The notes below the pieces were generated by a model. The model ran no database searches, had not been told where the DNA came from, and saw only the letters and a list, made by a program, of their open reading frames with translations. Shown in pieces: positions 1-9,010 of a stretch of DNA of 37,510 nucleotides. Location of the stretch: positions 1 to 37,510 of the forward strand of contig JALJEE010002483.1 in NCBI GenBank assembly GCA_023231475.1. The letters run 5' to 3'. Positions within the stretch are counted from its first letter, which is position 1, and the number at the start of each line of letters is the position of its first letter. A program made the position numbers and the translations under genes. The stretch comes from Seison nebaliae. Taxonomy: Eukaryota; Rotifera; Pararotatoria; Seisonacea; Seisonidae.

Positions 1-1007
1 TAGTGTTGTTCCCATTAACTGTTAATTTATAACCAAAACAGTTTCCTTTCAGAACACATTTGGTAATCAATTTTGATAGATAATCCAAAGAACAGTCAAT
101 ATTTTTTTTATAAAAAACTATGTATGGAATTTGATCAGAGAAATTTATAGATATCAATGCGAAGATAATGGTAACGAATAACATACTGAATAGTAGTTAT
201 GAGGAGTAGTTTCTGAAGTTAATATTAAGAATTTCAACAAATATAAATTTCGCACGAAATGTTTTCTACTTAAAAAAGGTCTTATTTTGTTAAATGCTTA
301 AACATAATTTTATTTCCTATAATATTGTTTTTCCTTATCCAGTTATATATTATAATGTTATAATAGTGCAATTTGTTCGATAAGTGGAACAAAATCGATT
401 AGACGGTAATTGTAGTTCTATAGGGACTACCAGAAAATAATTAGCATAACGCAATAACCCATTAGAATTATTATTGTTTAAATTGTTAAGAAACAGGTCA
501 AAAAATAATAACATATTTATTGTTATAAGAATCATAACAATGTTAACAATTATTTATCAAGTGTACGTTTTATAAACTTCTAACACGCCACTTTCTATTA
601 GTAAACAAATCACGAAATGAAAGGAAATAAGGAAAACATCATTAACAGTTATTAACTATCAAGTATCAACAGTTTATTCGGTAAAGGAAAGGTATCCCCG
701 AAGTTTCTCTTTGGTAACCACCTTTCGCTCTTCATTATTAGTTTTGCATTAAAAAAAAATCCTTCCTTTAGGGGACAGCTTCCTTTAATTCACATTTTTT
801 TAGGAAAGAGAAACGTCTGGGATAACCTCCTACAATCGTTTATTCGAAGTTACATTTTGTAGATTTCCTTTAGGTATATATATATATAACCTAAAGTTTA
901 GGTCATTTGCGTTCCATTTTTAAAGAGCAAACTGACAAATAGCTAGAATGGCAATTTTAGGAATTATGGAGATTAATACTATTTCATTTACTGCGGAGAA
1001 AAATTAC
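1..1007. other. No gene recognised (left edge)
   Basis: AT-rich sequence with no coding frame that I can support. Short open frames here have random composition and no family resemblance. A short (TA)n run lies near 875-888. The minus-strand T run just before 1008 belongs to the tRNA terminator. Confidence 0.6.
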
Positions 1008-1078
1008 TCCGTGACGGGGAATTGAACCCCGGTCTCCCGCGTGACAGGCGGGGATACTCACCACTATACTATCACGGA
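1008..1078 (-). tRNA. tRNA-Asp (anticodon GTC)
   Basis: On the minus strand the 71 bases fold as a full cloverleaf. The acceptor stem is TCCGTGA paired with TCACGGA. The anticodon loop is CTGTCAC, giving anticodon GTC for aspartate. The B box reads GGTTCAATTCC. The A-box region contains TAGTATAGTGGTGAGT, typical of animal tRNA-Asp. No intron is present. A run of five T's follows within about ten bases on the transcribed strand, a usual RNA polymerase III terminator. It looks intact and functional. Confidence 0.96.
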
Positions 1079-1219
1079 TATAATTATATTCAGATTTAAG
1101 TAATATTTTATTTAAAAAATTTTTAAAAACAGTATGAAAATTTTTTCTTACACCTTGACCCAATAGTCGCGACCATCCTCAAAGATCACATAGCATCATA
1201 TAGCATCACATTATCGAAT

Positions 1220-1370
1220 CTAGGAGCGGAACTCACTTTATAGAGGAAATCATCCTGTGAAAAAATGCTCAATACTGCAATTCAGAGAGGAACTCACCCA
1301 CTTTCAATATTTTGGAGAGGAATTCACCCATTTTTTTCAATTTCAGAGCAGAACTAAACTTTTTTTTTCC
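1220..1370. repeat. Degenerate short tandem repeat
   Basis: Four loose copies of a unit around the core GAGAGGAACTCACCCA recur every 30-60 bases (near 1223, 1283, 1314 and 1344), separated by T-rich spacers. The copies have diverged. It lies at the edge of the transposon remnant that follows, so it may be a terminal or subterminal repeat of that element. This is inference; no matching copy was found at the other end. Confidence 0.4.
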
Positions 1371-1479
1371 ATTTCGGAATGTAAAAAGTTGGAAGAAAAT
1401 ATTCGATATAGATAAGGAAGATACGGACAACGAAGAAGAAATTTATATTACGATTGTAGAAGCTCCATAAAGTCAAGAA

Positions 1480-2091
1480 AGAATTCATGACAATCGGCCA
1501 TAAGGGATAAGCGCAACAGATGTAGAAGAGAATTATATAATTTACAACAACGAAAATATAAATGTGAATCATTTTTTTATGGACGGCACATTTAAAACTA
1601 CACTCGAGGATTTCGCGCAATTGTATATAATCGCGGGTCCCGTGAACGATCGCCTTCTTGTATTGAATTCTATCCTGATGAAAACCCCTAATATCTTTCC
1701 TACTTTCATTTAGCTTCAGGAATTCGTATAAATAAGGTAGATAAAGTATATATTCAACGCTTGCAACATTTATCATTTATTCCCATCCAATTCGTCCAAG
1801 ATATCTTTCATCGAATTCGCAGAAATTCCTCCTGTCATTTGAACTCAATTTTTGAATATTTCCAGGAATTATATATAGAGAATGCGAGATATCCTCCGCG
1901 ATTATGGAACAACACCCAATGGACACTGGAGGTTAAACGAAATAAAGCATAATGGGTTAAAATTTTTAATATCCCCCTACCATCCTACCAGTACCATGTT
2001 TGAAAATTATTTGTATAAGTGCTTTCAACATGAAAATGCACAGTATAAGTTGGTCCAAGACTGGATAAGGAAGCGCGTTCGAAAAGCGTAA
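1480..2091 (+). pseudogene. Broken MULE-type DNA transposase remnant
   Basis: The first readable block (about 1507-1713) contains MDGTFKTT followed by FAQLYII. This is the signature around the first catalytic Asp of MULE/FLYWCH-associated transposases (DGTFK..P..F.QLYTIHG). A stop ends this frame near 1713. The next block (1761-1950) has a YF..YI region and YPPRLWN, which in the family lies far downstream. The stretch with the second catalytic Asp and the CxxH zinc-binding region is therefore deleted. A frameshift near 1915 leads into the last block (1882-2091), which holds the family's HPT..F C-terminal pattern as YHPTSTMFENYL. The element is a truncated, inactive fossil. Family assignment is from motif memory only. 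Confidence 0.6.
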
Positions 2092-2350
2092 AAGGAGGAA
2101 GAAGAACAAATAATCTCGATGATTTTTTTGTAAAATTTATCTCATTTTCAATCTTACAGAATAAATTTGTTCATTATTTCTATTTGTTTTTAATATTTTT
2201 ATTTTCGTCATGTTTTTTTTCGTAGATTAAATTGTCTCATTTCTCATTTTCTTCTCATTTTTGTAGTTTAAGAATAAGGAAGATATATAAAAAAAAATAA
2301 TAAACAGGAAGAGAAAAAAGAGAATCGTTTCCCAAGAAGAGAAAAATAAA

Positions 2351-2991
2351 TGGGAAGTAGGTATCCTCATCTAGGTACAGATGATCTACATCCTTCATCT
2401 CCATCTTTAACTTCATTATTCAAGTTCAAGGATGCTTCTAGTTCTTCAAAGGGTCATGATAAGGTTCTTAAAAGAGGAAGACCTAAGTGGAAGGAAGTGT
2501 AAAATAAAATGAAATTTGCACTCCATATTCGAGGAAACGAATATTCTTAGATTCACAAGCTGGTGACACCTATTCCAACAATAATGGTTATCAGACGATG
2601 GTAGAAGACAAATTAAACTCCATTTCCAAAGAGAATACGGAATTGAAAAATGAAATCGAAAACATTTATTTGAAAATGGATGAGATGGTCCATTATCAAG
2701 CAATTGGAAGAAAAACTAGATGAAAGTAGCGAGAAAAAGAAGAGTTTGTTGCAACTTACAGAAAGAATCGTGGGTGAATTCCCCGTCGACGATAATGAAA
2801 CTAACGAAAATCGTTCTGCGCAATCCTCCAACGCTGGCAAGGTTTCTTATGCAAATTCAATCGGACGAGAAAATAAGAAGATTATCTCGATTAACAAAAT
2901 GGTGAGGCCGAATTCTTCGTCTAATCCGGAAGTAATTGGTCCCAAGAACAAACCAATGACTAAAAACATGAAGAAACAAGATGACTTTTAG
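2351..2991 (+). pseudogene. Decayed coiled-coil reading frame, likely mobile-element relic
   Basis: An open stretch at 2351-2503 starts with ATG and is rich in Ser, Pro and Lys, ending in a basic GRPKWKEV. Further on, a frame reads ENTELKNEIENIYLKMDEM, and another reads IIKQLEEKLDESSEKKKS. Together these look like a leucine/isoleucine-rich coiled coil of the sort found in ORF1-type proteins of mobile elements. The region is not open as one frame, so it is broken. I cannot name the family. Its position next to the MULE relic supports a transposon-rich patch. It could instead be the decayed remains of a host gene. Confidence 0.35.
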
Positions 2992-3574
2992 GTGACAAGA
3001 TCACCGAAATGAAAGAATGGAGTGACAAAATTTCCCTTTCAAAAGGGACAAACTGTCCAAACTTAATAAAATAGAGTGACGAAATTTAAGGATTACAAAA
3101 TCATCGACTACCTTTCAACCAATATAGACAGTAATTGAACTGTTCTGCAAAAAAGAAAGTCGTATTCTGATCTGATATTATTTTTAACGTGTTTTAATTA
3201 ATTTTATTTTTAATTTAGATTCCTACATATTAGATACTTGTCTTGTTAGTTATTCTAGTTCAAGTGACCAATTGTCATCAAATGAAGTTTTTAAGATTAT
3301 TTCCTAATATTGTAAAATCATTATGGGCAATTGTGATAGTTAGATGTGATGTATATTTATTTGAATGTAAGAACAGAAAAGAGAAGAGTAAATTCGAATT
3401 TACAATGGAATATTAATGAAATTCAAGTAGTTTCAAATAGAAAAAAATGAAGAAACTCAAAAATTGAAGAAGTTTAATAGGAAGTTTCATGTTCCTATTC
3501 CATACCTCAAATTTCAATCACTTCCATTCACAATTATTGACTTTTTTCGTGCACTTGTAATGTAGGAGAGAACT
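2992..3574. other. No gene recognised; short imperfect repeats
   Basis: AT-rich non-coding sequence. Near 2993-3090 the phrases AGTGACAAAATTT and AGTGACGAAATTT recur, perhaps the decayed end of the neighbouring element. No splice-consistent coding exon was found. Confidence 0.4.
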
Positions 3575-4675
3575 TTAACTTTCATCAGCCAATCGACAAG
3601 TATTTGATTGTTTCTTTATAGGTATCGTTGATTCGGATTTAGTTTGTAGATATTTTTTAAGATATTTCACAATTGCCGCAATGACACTGGCCGTCTTTGA
3701 ATCTAACTTGATTTCAACATGCATAAACGCGATAAGTAAATGGAAATTATTTTCACAACTACTTCCAAATAATCGTAACATGTCTCCAATTGAATTAATT
3801 TGATAACTAGCGAATTTGCGAGACATTTCGACGGTGACACAAGGCAAAGTATCGATGGATAAAGTGTTGAAAACTTGCCAAGTTTCCCTCCAGATCTTAC
3901 TTGATCGAATGGCTTCATTACGGAAATTCAATTTCTCATTCGCTTGTATTTGCACTTCATCCAATACTCGAATTAGATAAGTGAATTTACGAAATGTTGA
4001 ACTGATGAAGAATTCATCTTCTTCAGTCATATCTACTTTCCCGTTGTCGATATTATCTAACGGTTTCTTCGAACCTTTCTTTCTATTATTCTTTTTTAAT
4101 GGTCGTTGTTTATTTTTGATGGTGGGCCAATAGGTGGGTAATGCGTGTTCCGAGTGGAAATAATCTTGGAATGCTTCATACCATTGAGATAAACTATTCT
4201 CCAAGGACAATTGTCTAGTTAAAAGAACAGGATTATTGGTTTCTAACATATATCGCTTATAATTACGAAATGCTTGAGTGCCTTCACCGTTCGTTATGTC
4301 GATAGGTTGGATGTCACGTATACAAACATCATCACTAAATCTCACATGCTTCTCGCGTTGTTGAGAGGAAGGACGTTGATATTGAAATTGGCCTTCTTTA
4401 GCCGAATTAGATGATCGACTGCGGAATGGAATATTAGTGGATAACATGGGATTGTCTGATAATTTTCGTGCACATTTATTGAATTTATTCGAATTCAGTA
4501 CATTGCTCGTGGTTCGTCGCATGTTGTCGGAGAGTGTTAAAGTTTCGAATTCATTGATGATCGGATCTACTATGAAGGGAAAATAGATCGAAGAGAATTT
4601 CTGGAATAAATTAGGAACTTTCTTTCGTGTCTTTCGATTTGTAAGACGAATTACATAATTTATTGTTTGAAGCAT
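3575..4675 (-). CDS. BAF-like domain protein with basic linker (intronless)
   Basis: Single open frame of 366 residues. No full-length family is recognised. Residues about 273-343 share the hallmark INSIGDMLRLF with INTVGDICILF in the divergent gene at 4911, and fit the layout of barrier-to-autointegration factor (BAF/BANF1): a LP.. hairpin region, a central helix, then a K-x-A helix. The Gly-Ile-Gly of the DNA-binding hairpin is absent here (CVT instead), so DNA contact may be lost. Residues 187-204 are a Lys/Arg-rich likely nuclear localisation signal. KHVRF at 109-113 fits the RVxF docking motif for PP1 phosphatase. The start is uncertain: a 49-nt stretch with splice-like ends precedes Met52, so the protein may begin there (315 residues). 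It is transcribed away from the gene at 4911 across 235 bases. A nuclear role is inference. Confidence 0.6.
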   Translation of the reverse strand: MLQTINYVIRLTNRKTRKKVPNLFQKFSSIYFPFIVDPIINEFETLTLSDNMRRTTSNVLNSNKFNKCARKLSDNPMLSTNIPFRSRSSNSAKEGQFQYQRPSSQQREKHVRFSDDVCIRDIQPIDITNGEGTQAFRNYKRYMLETNNPVLLTRQLSLENSLSQWYEAFQDYFHSEHALPTYWPTIKNKQRPLKKNNRKKGSKKPLDNIDNGKVDMTEEDEFFISSTFRKFTYLIRVLDEVQIQANEKLNFRNEAIRSSKIWRETWQVFNTLSIDTLPCVTVEMSRKFASYQINSIGDMLRLFGSSCENNFHLLIAFMHVEIKLDSKTASVIAAIVKYLKKYLQTKSESTIPIKKQSNTCRLADES

Positions 4676-4910
4676 TCATATGACATTCGGCTGGGACAGA
4701 GAAATAATAGAAGGAGAAAAATAAAATGTATTTGCTTTTTCAACTTATTTTCGTCGAACAACAAACATGACGCTCCAAGTATAATTTCCTTTTTGAAACG
4801 TTTGACTTTGGCAGGACAGTTAGAGAAAAAAGAAAATTAAGTTTCATTTTGTTTTTATTCTTCAGTTTCAATTCGATCCACAATCATAAACATCATTTCA
4901 ACGTTAGATT
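4676..4910. promoter_or_regulatory. Shared divergent promoter region of the two BAF-like genes
   Basis: 235 bases separate the two start codons and must hold both promoters. On the plus side a strong acceptor-like tract (GTTTTTATTCTTCAG, ending near 4865) lies about 46 bases before the ATG at 4911. It suggests a 5' UTR intron or a trans-splice site. No TATA box is clear. Confidence 0.45.
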
Positions 4911-7904
4911 ATGTCAATGTCCTTATCCGGAGTAAATAGTTCCGTGTATGACGTCTGCCAAAGTGTGACGAAACTGCCTGGAATTGGCCGAGTGTATGCC
5001 AAACGATTAACTAATCGCAATATAAATACAGTGGGAGATATTTGTATATTATTCATCCGATTTAAAAGGAAACAAATCACTACTCTCCAAGCCATTTTTC
5101 CCAAATACGATTATTATAATCTCCCAACATATTTCAATGAAGTGGAATTAAAACTCTATTTCACCGAATGGTTCCATTTGGCATTCAAAGTAGCAATGAC
5201 AACATCTGCTAAAATCACCGAATGTGTTGCTAATTGTATAGAGAATGTAAGACGATTAAGCTGTCGTCCAAATAATCAGGATAATACAAGTATGCGAACT
5301 TCTCGCTTAACTTACAGTGGTGCAACGCCAACTCCGAAATATATCGGCGAAAAAGATTTCATCGAAATTTCCCGATGTTTCAAAGATATGGAAACGAACA
5401 CTGAACCTAACGAAGAATCTGATAATGAAATTCGCACCATCGAAATTAGTAGTAATACCAAACCGACTATATTACGTCAAACAATTCCCATCAACACTGA
5501 AGATACTTTCACCAGTAAACGGTTCAGTTCCTTCAGTCAAATGGATGAACAAAAAACTACAAATCAATTAACTGTTCGAAGTACTTCACGTTACGACGAA
5601 TCTCCAGTTATCAGTGACAATCATTATATTGATGAAGAAAATAAAGAAATTCGAATACCATCACGACGATCATCATTTAACACTCACAAATCGTCAAGTA
5701 GAACGAAAGTTTTCAGTCAAAGTGACGCCACCAAAGTTGTGGACTTAATGGGAAGTTCAAATTCAAATTCAAATAAAACATCAACGAAGAATTCCGTTGA
5801 AAATCGATATGAAGCCAAACGATACGAAAGTAACAACGCTCGAGTATCTCGATCACAATTATATCAGTTAATGGGTCGAGTAAATAATTTTTTGGTGAAC
5901 CAAGGAATTCCAACAGAAACTGATGATTTAACATTCTCTTCTATTCTTCCACAACAAAAACCGATTGAAGAAAAAAATAAAATTTCTGAAGAAGTTTATG
6001 ATTTCGATATGAATGATGATAAGAGTGAAGAAGATGAATTAACTGTCAATTATATTTCAACATTAATCGAAAATTCTAAAGCACAACGTCATAAAAACGA
6101 TGCTTATGGAACTGATTCAGCAGAAGAAGCCACTGCCGAATTTGTTGATTCAGAAGGTTCTGATGATTTGGAATATAATTTAGGTGAAACAAATAAATTT
6201 GATGGAAGTGGCGATGCTAAACAGAACGAAGAGAAAAGAGGAATTACATCAGATAGTGACAATTTATCTCATAATAATTCACAGAAAATTGTTATATCAC
6301 GAACATCAGGAGAAAAAACGGAAACATGTCCGATATTTACGAAAGCTGAAAAAACGGCAACTTCGGAAAATCTCAATAAATTTTCAATCACACAAGCCAC
6401 AGGAAACTCTTATCTTTCGGAGAATCTAAAAATATCGAGAACATCTGAAATTTTCGAATCATCTCGAAGAAAAGATGAAATTGATATATCATCAAAATCA
6501 GTAAAACCTGAAAAATCCAAAAAATGGACTAAAGTTGAAATATCGGGAAAATCGGAAAGACCGAAACATTCTCGCAAATCAGAAATAACTGAAAGATCTC
6601 GTTATTCTGCAAAACCGGAAAAGTCTCGAAAATCAGAAAAACATGAAAAATCTCGAAAATCGGAAAAACCGGAAAAATCTCGAAAAACTGAAATATTTGA
6701 ATTATCTCGACAGTCAACAAAAGTAGAAAAGTCCCGAAAAACAGAACAATATGATAAGTCTCGAAAATCAGAAAAATATGAAAGGCCTCAAAAATTAGAA
6801 AAACATGAAAGACCTCAAAAATTAGAAAAATATGAAAAGTCTCGAAAATCAGAAACATATGAAAACTCTCGAAAATCAGAAAAATACGTAAGTTCTCGAA
6901 AATCAACGAAACCGGTAAATTCTCGTAGATCTGAAAGACAAGAACTATCTGGAAAATCAGAGAAACGAGAAGAACCTCGAATATCGGAAAAATTAAACAC
7001 ATTTTCAAAATCCGAAAAACTTGAGAAATCTGGAGAATTGGAAACATCAAAAAGTTCTCAAAAATCAGATATACAACCAGAAATCTCTCGAAAATCGGAA
7101 GAACCTGAAATTATTCAAAAATCAGGAAAACCGGAAATATCCCAAAAATCAGGAAAATTCAGAATATCTCAATTAATAGAAATGTCTGAAATATCAGAAT
7201 TAATAGAAAAATCTCGAAGTATTGAAAAAATAGAACAATTTCGAAATCCTAAAAAATTAGAACAATTTCGAAATCCTAAAAAATTAGAACAACTTAGAAA
7301 TTCAGAAAAATTAGAAAAACTTCGCAATGCTGAAAATTTGGAACAATTAAGAAATTCTGAAAAATTAAAACAGTTTAGAAATTCTGAGAAATTTGAACAA
7401 TCTCGACTATCAGAAATATTTGAGAAATCTCGACTATCAGAAATATTTGAGAAATCTCGAAATGCCGATAATTCCCGAGTATTTAAGGAGGATTTAATGT
7501 CTAGACCATTTCAAGAATCAGGTGATGATATATTGCCAAATATAACGGAGTTACCGACATTAATGGAATCGGAGAAAAATAGCTTGAACGCCGTTCAAAA
7601 ACCACCAGATGCCGCTCGTTATTTAAATCCATCATATAAAATATCTGAACAAGGTAAATTTGGTACAAAAAATTCGTTAGAATCGAAAATTGAAGAACAA
7701 TTGACAAATGAGACACAATCCGATGCGAAAACGTTAAACGGCAGTTTGATAAATTCATTCCAAGCGACTGAAACAGAAATCACTCAGGACTCGTACACAT
7801 TGAGAGGATCGACGCCGAATTTATGTTTTATTTCTCCCAAGAATCAACGGGAGGAAACGGAAATGTTTTGTTTGATTCCTAAGAAATTTTTGAGATCTAA
7901 TTAA
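4911..7904 (+). CDS. BAF-like domain protein with long 9-residue repeat tail (intronless)
   Basis: A 997-residue open frame. Residues 15-115 resemble BAF/BANF1: a helix-hairpin-helix LPGIGRVYAKRL at 22-33 (BAF has LAGIGEVLGKKL), then INTVGD at 38-43, FTEWF at 84-88 (BAF FREWL), and a last helix with SAK......C...C at 99-109 (BAF NAKQSRDCFGC). Human BAF is 89 residues, so the remaining ~880 are an addition. Residues 120-520 are low complexity: Ser/Asn/Thr-rich, then acidic. Residues about 527-850 are a 9-residue tandem repeat, first SRKSEKxEK, later KLEQFRNSE. The tail from 850 is not repetitive. BAF binds DNA without sequence preference and bridges chromatin, LEM proteins and lamins. A chromatin-bridging role with a kinase-regulated tail is inference. 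AATAAA follows the stop at 7917. Confidence 0.65.
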   Translation: MSMSLSGVNSSVYDVCQSVTKLPGIGRVYAKRLTNRNINTVGDICILFIRFKRKQITTLQAIFPKYDYYNLPTYFNEVELKLYFTEWFHLAFKVAMTTSAKITECVANCIENVRRLSCRPNNQDNTSMRTSRLTYSGATPTPKYIGEKDFIEISRCFKDMETNTEPNEESDNEIRTIEISSNTKPTILRQTIPINTEDTFTSKRFSSFSQMDEQKTTNQLTVRSTSRYDESPVISDNHYIDEENKEIRIPSRRSSFNTHKSSSRTKVFSQSDATKVVDLMGSSNSNSNKTSTKNSVENRYEAKRYESNNARVSRSQLYQLMGRVNNFLVNQGIPTETDDLTFSSILPQQKPIEEKNKISEEVYDFDMNDDKSEEDELTVNYISTLIENSKAQRHKNDAYGTDSAEEATAEFVDSEGSDDLEYNLGETNKFDGSGDAKQNEEKRGITSDSDNLSHNNSQKIVISRTSGEKTETCPIFTKAEKTATSENLNKFSITQATGNSYLSENLKISRTSEIFESSRRKDEIDISSKSVKPEKSKKWTKVEISGKSERPKHSRKSEITERSRYSAKPEKSRKSEKHEKSRKSEKPEKSRKTEIFELSRQSTKVEKSRKTEQYDKSRKSEKYERPQKLEKHERPQKLEKYEKSRKSETYENSRKSEKYVSSRKSTKPVNSRRSERQELSGKSEKREEPRISEKLNTFSKSEKLEKSGELETSKSSQKSDIQPEISRKSEEPEIIQKSGKPEISQKSGKFRISQLIEMSEISELIEKSRSIEKIEQFRNPKKLEQFRNPKKLEQLRNSEKLEKLRNAENLEQLRNSEKLKQFRNSEKFEQSRLSEIFEKSRLSEIFEKSRNADNSRVFKEDLMSRPFQESGDDILPNITELPTLMESEKNSLNAVQKPPDAARYLNPSYKISEQGKFGTKNSLESKIEEQLTNETQSDAKTLNGSLINSFQATETEITQDSYTLRGSTPNLCFISPKNQREETEMFCLIPKKFLRSN
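6490..7460 (+). repeat. 27-bp coding tandem array (about 36 copies)
   Basis: An in-frame minisatellite inside the BAF-like gene. The unit is 27 bp and encodes nine residues. The first two-thirds follow SRKSEKxEK; the last third follows KLEQFRNSE in the same register. Neighbouring pairs are nearly identical at the DNA level (for example at 7228-7284 and 7396-7458), which indicates recent unit duplication. The copies encode Ser within basic and acidic surroundings, suiting Ser/Thr kinases. Confidence 0.85.
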
Positions 7905-7916
7905 AATTGACTGTTG

Positions 7917-7922
7917 AATAAA
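7917..7922 (+). promoter_or_regulatory. Polyadenylation signal AATAAA
   Basis: Canonical hexamer 13 bases after the stop codon of the gene at 4911-7904, followed by an A/T-rich tract. Confidence 0.6.
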
Positions 7923-8104
7923 ACATCTTTTACTTATTAGATGAAAAAAAAAAATTTTTTTAATGATTAATAATTTAAACTTACTATCTTATTAATGGAA
8001 TGTTGAAAGAAAAAAAAAGTGAAGTGATTTTTTTCGAAGAGGTTTTCTCATATGAAAAATAGAAAATAGTTTAATTTTTCTTTTGGTTTTTCTTATTTTT
8101 GTAA

Positions 8105-9010
8105 ATGCCCAGTAACGAATCAAACGTAATCGACCCACCAGTTTGGCTTCCTGAGAATTATGATCCTGTCAACGACATATTTGGCGATCGGACTCAAATG
8201 TCCTCCACCGAAATGCAATATCGAATACATCGACAAAACGAGGAGACGTTGAATAAAGCATATGTGAAAATGTTGAAGTTGTTAAGAGAGATTTATGAGG
8301 CGGATAGTTGTTTGAAGAATTCGATGGACGAAATGGGATATACGTCAACGAAAATTTCGACGAATGCAAATGATTGTCTCGAAAATATCCAGAATGTGAG
8401 AGAATTAATAAATAAATATCGAGCAGCTCAAATTAGTCCACAAGTGACACATTTGAATCCGTTTTATCATATCGGAATGTTAAAAAATGCAATTTTCACG
8501 AGTTTCTCTTCTTTCTTCAATCCTCATGGAAACCGGTTAGTTTCACAAGAATATTCTTTGGAACATCAAGCGGAAATCGAGTACGAGATACGAATAGCGA
8601 GTAGTCTGGTGAAACGTGAGACATTGGAAGAAGAACTTCATCACATTGCTCATTATATATTAGAATATTTCAATGAAACTTTCAATCATGAACATGTCCT
8701 CTCTCTGACTGATGACATGAAGATAAAAGTTTTTAAAAAGTTACCAAGTCTAAATGATTTGGATGACCAATCGGAAGTTACTCTAGGAGCCAATCCCATA
8801 CTCTATACATCGGACAAGGCGAAGAATTATCTGAAAGGTAAAATCAGAAGAATTGCAGCTGCATCTGGTTGGAAGTTGACGGACGAACAAGTCAAATTAG
8901 TCATGAAAGGTTTAACAATACCGTTAATCGATAAGTTCTTGGATGAAACGGACGATAATGATGTAACTGATCCAATGATTTCATCAGGTAAATTGCTATC
9001 GGGAAACTGA
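8105..9010 (+). CDS. Orphan helical protein, function unknown (intronless)
   Basis: An open frame of 301 residues starting MPSNESNVIDPPVW. I do not recognise a family. Residues about 30-110 are rich in charged and hydrophobic residues in a helical pattern (M.KLLREIYEADSCLK), and 150-200 also looks helical. No signal peptide or membrane segment is visible, so a soluble intracellular protein is likely. It follows the repeat-tailed BAF-like gene on the same strand after 200 bases and is likewise intronless, which hints at co-expression or a shared origin. A T-rich tract runs up to the ATG. AATAAA lies at 9107-9112. The codon usage and long open frame support a real gene. Functional assignment is not possible from sequence alone. 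Confidence 0.65.
   Translation: MPSNESNVIDPPVWLPENYDPVNDIFGDRTQMSSTEMQYRIHRQNEETLNKAYVKMLKLLREIYEADSCLKNSMDEMGYTSTKISTNANDCLENIQNVRELINKYRAAQISPQVTHLNPFYHIGMLKNAIFTSFSSFFNPHGNRLVSQEYSLEHQAEIEYEIRIASSLVKRETLEEELHHIAHYILEYFNETFNHEHVLSLTDDMKIKVFKKLPSLNDLDDQSEVTLGANPILYTSDKAKNYLKGKIRRIAAASGWKLTDEQVKLVMKGLTIPLIDKFLDETDDNDVTDPMISSGKLLSGN

Noticed and set aside
1354-1776. 140-codon minus-strand open frame
   Set aside because: Antisense to the MULE relic, which has recognisable motifs on the plus strand; composition is unlike a real protein.
6529-7050. 173-codon open frame on the minus strand
   Set aside because: It is the antisense shadow of the repeat: a Phe/Ile/Leu-rich product forced by the 27-bp unit. 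No other support.
6490-7460. Regular 27-bp repeats resembling a CRISPR array
   Set aside because: The units are contiguous without unique spacers, keep one reading frame, and encode a 9-residue repeat in a eukaryotic gene.
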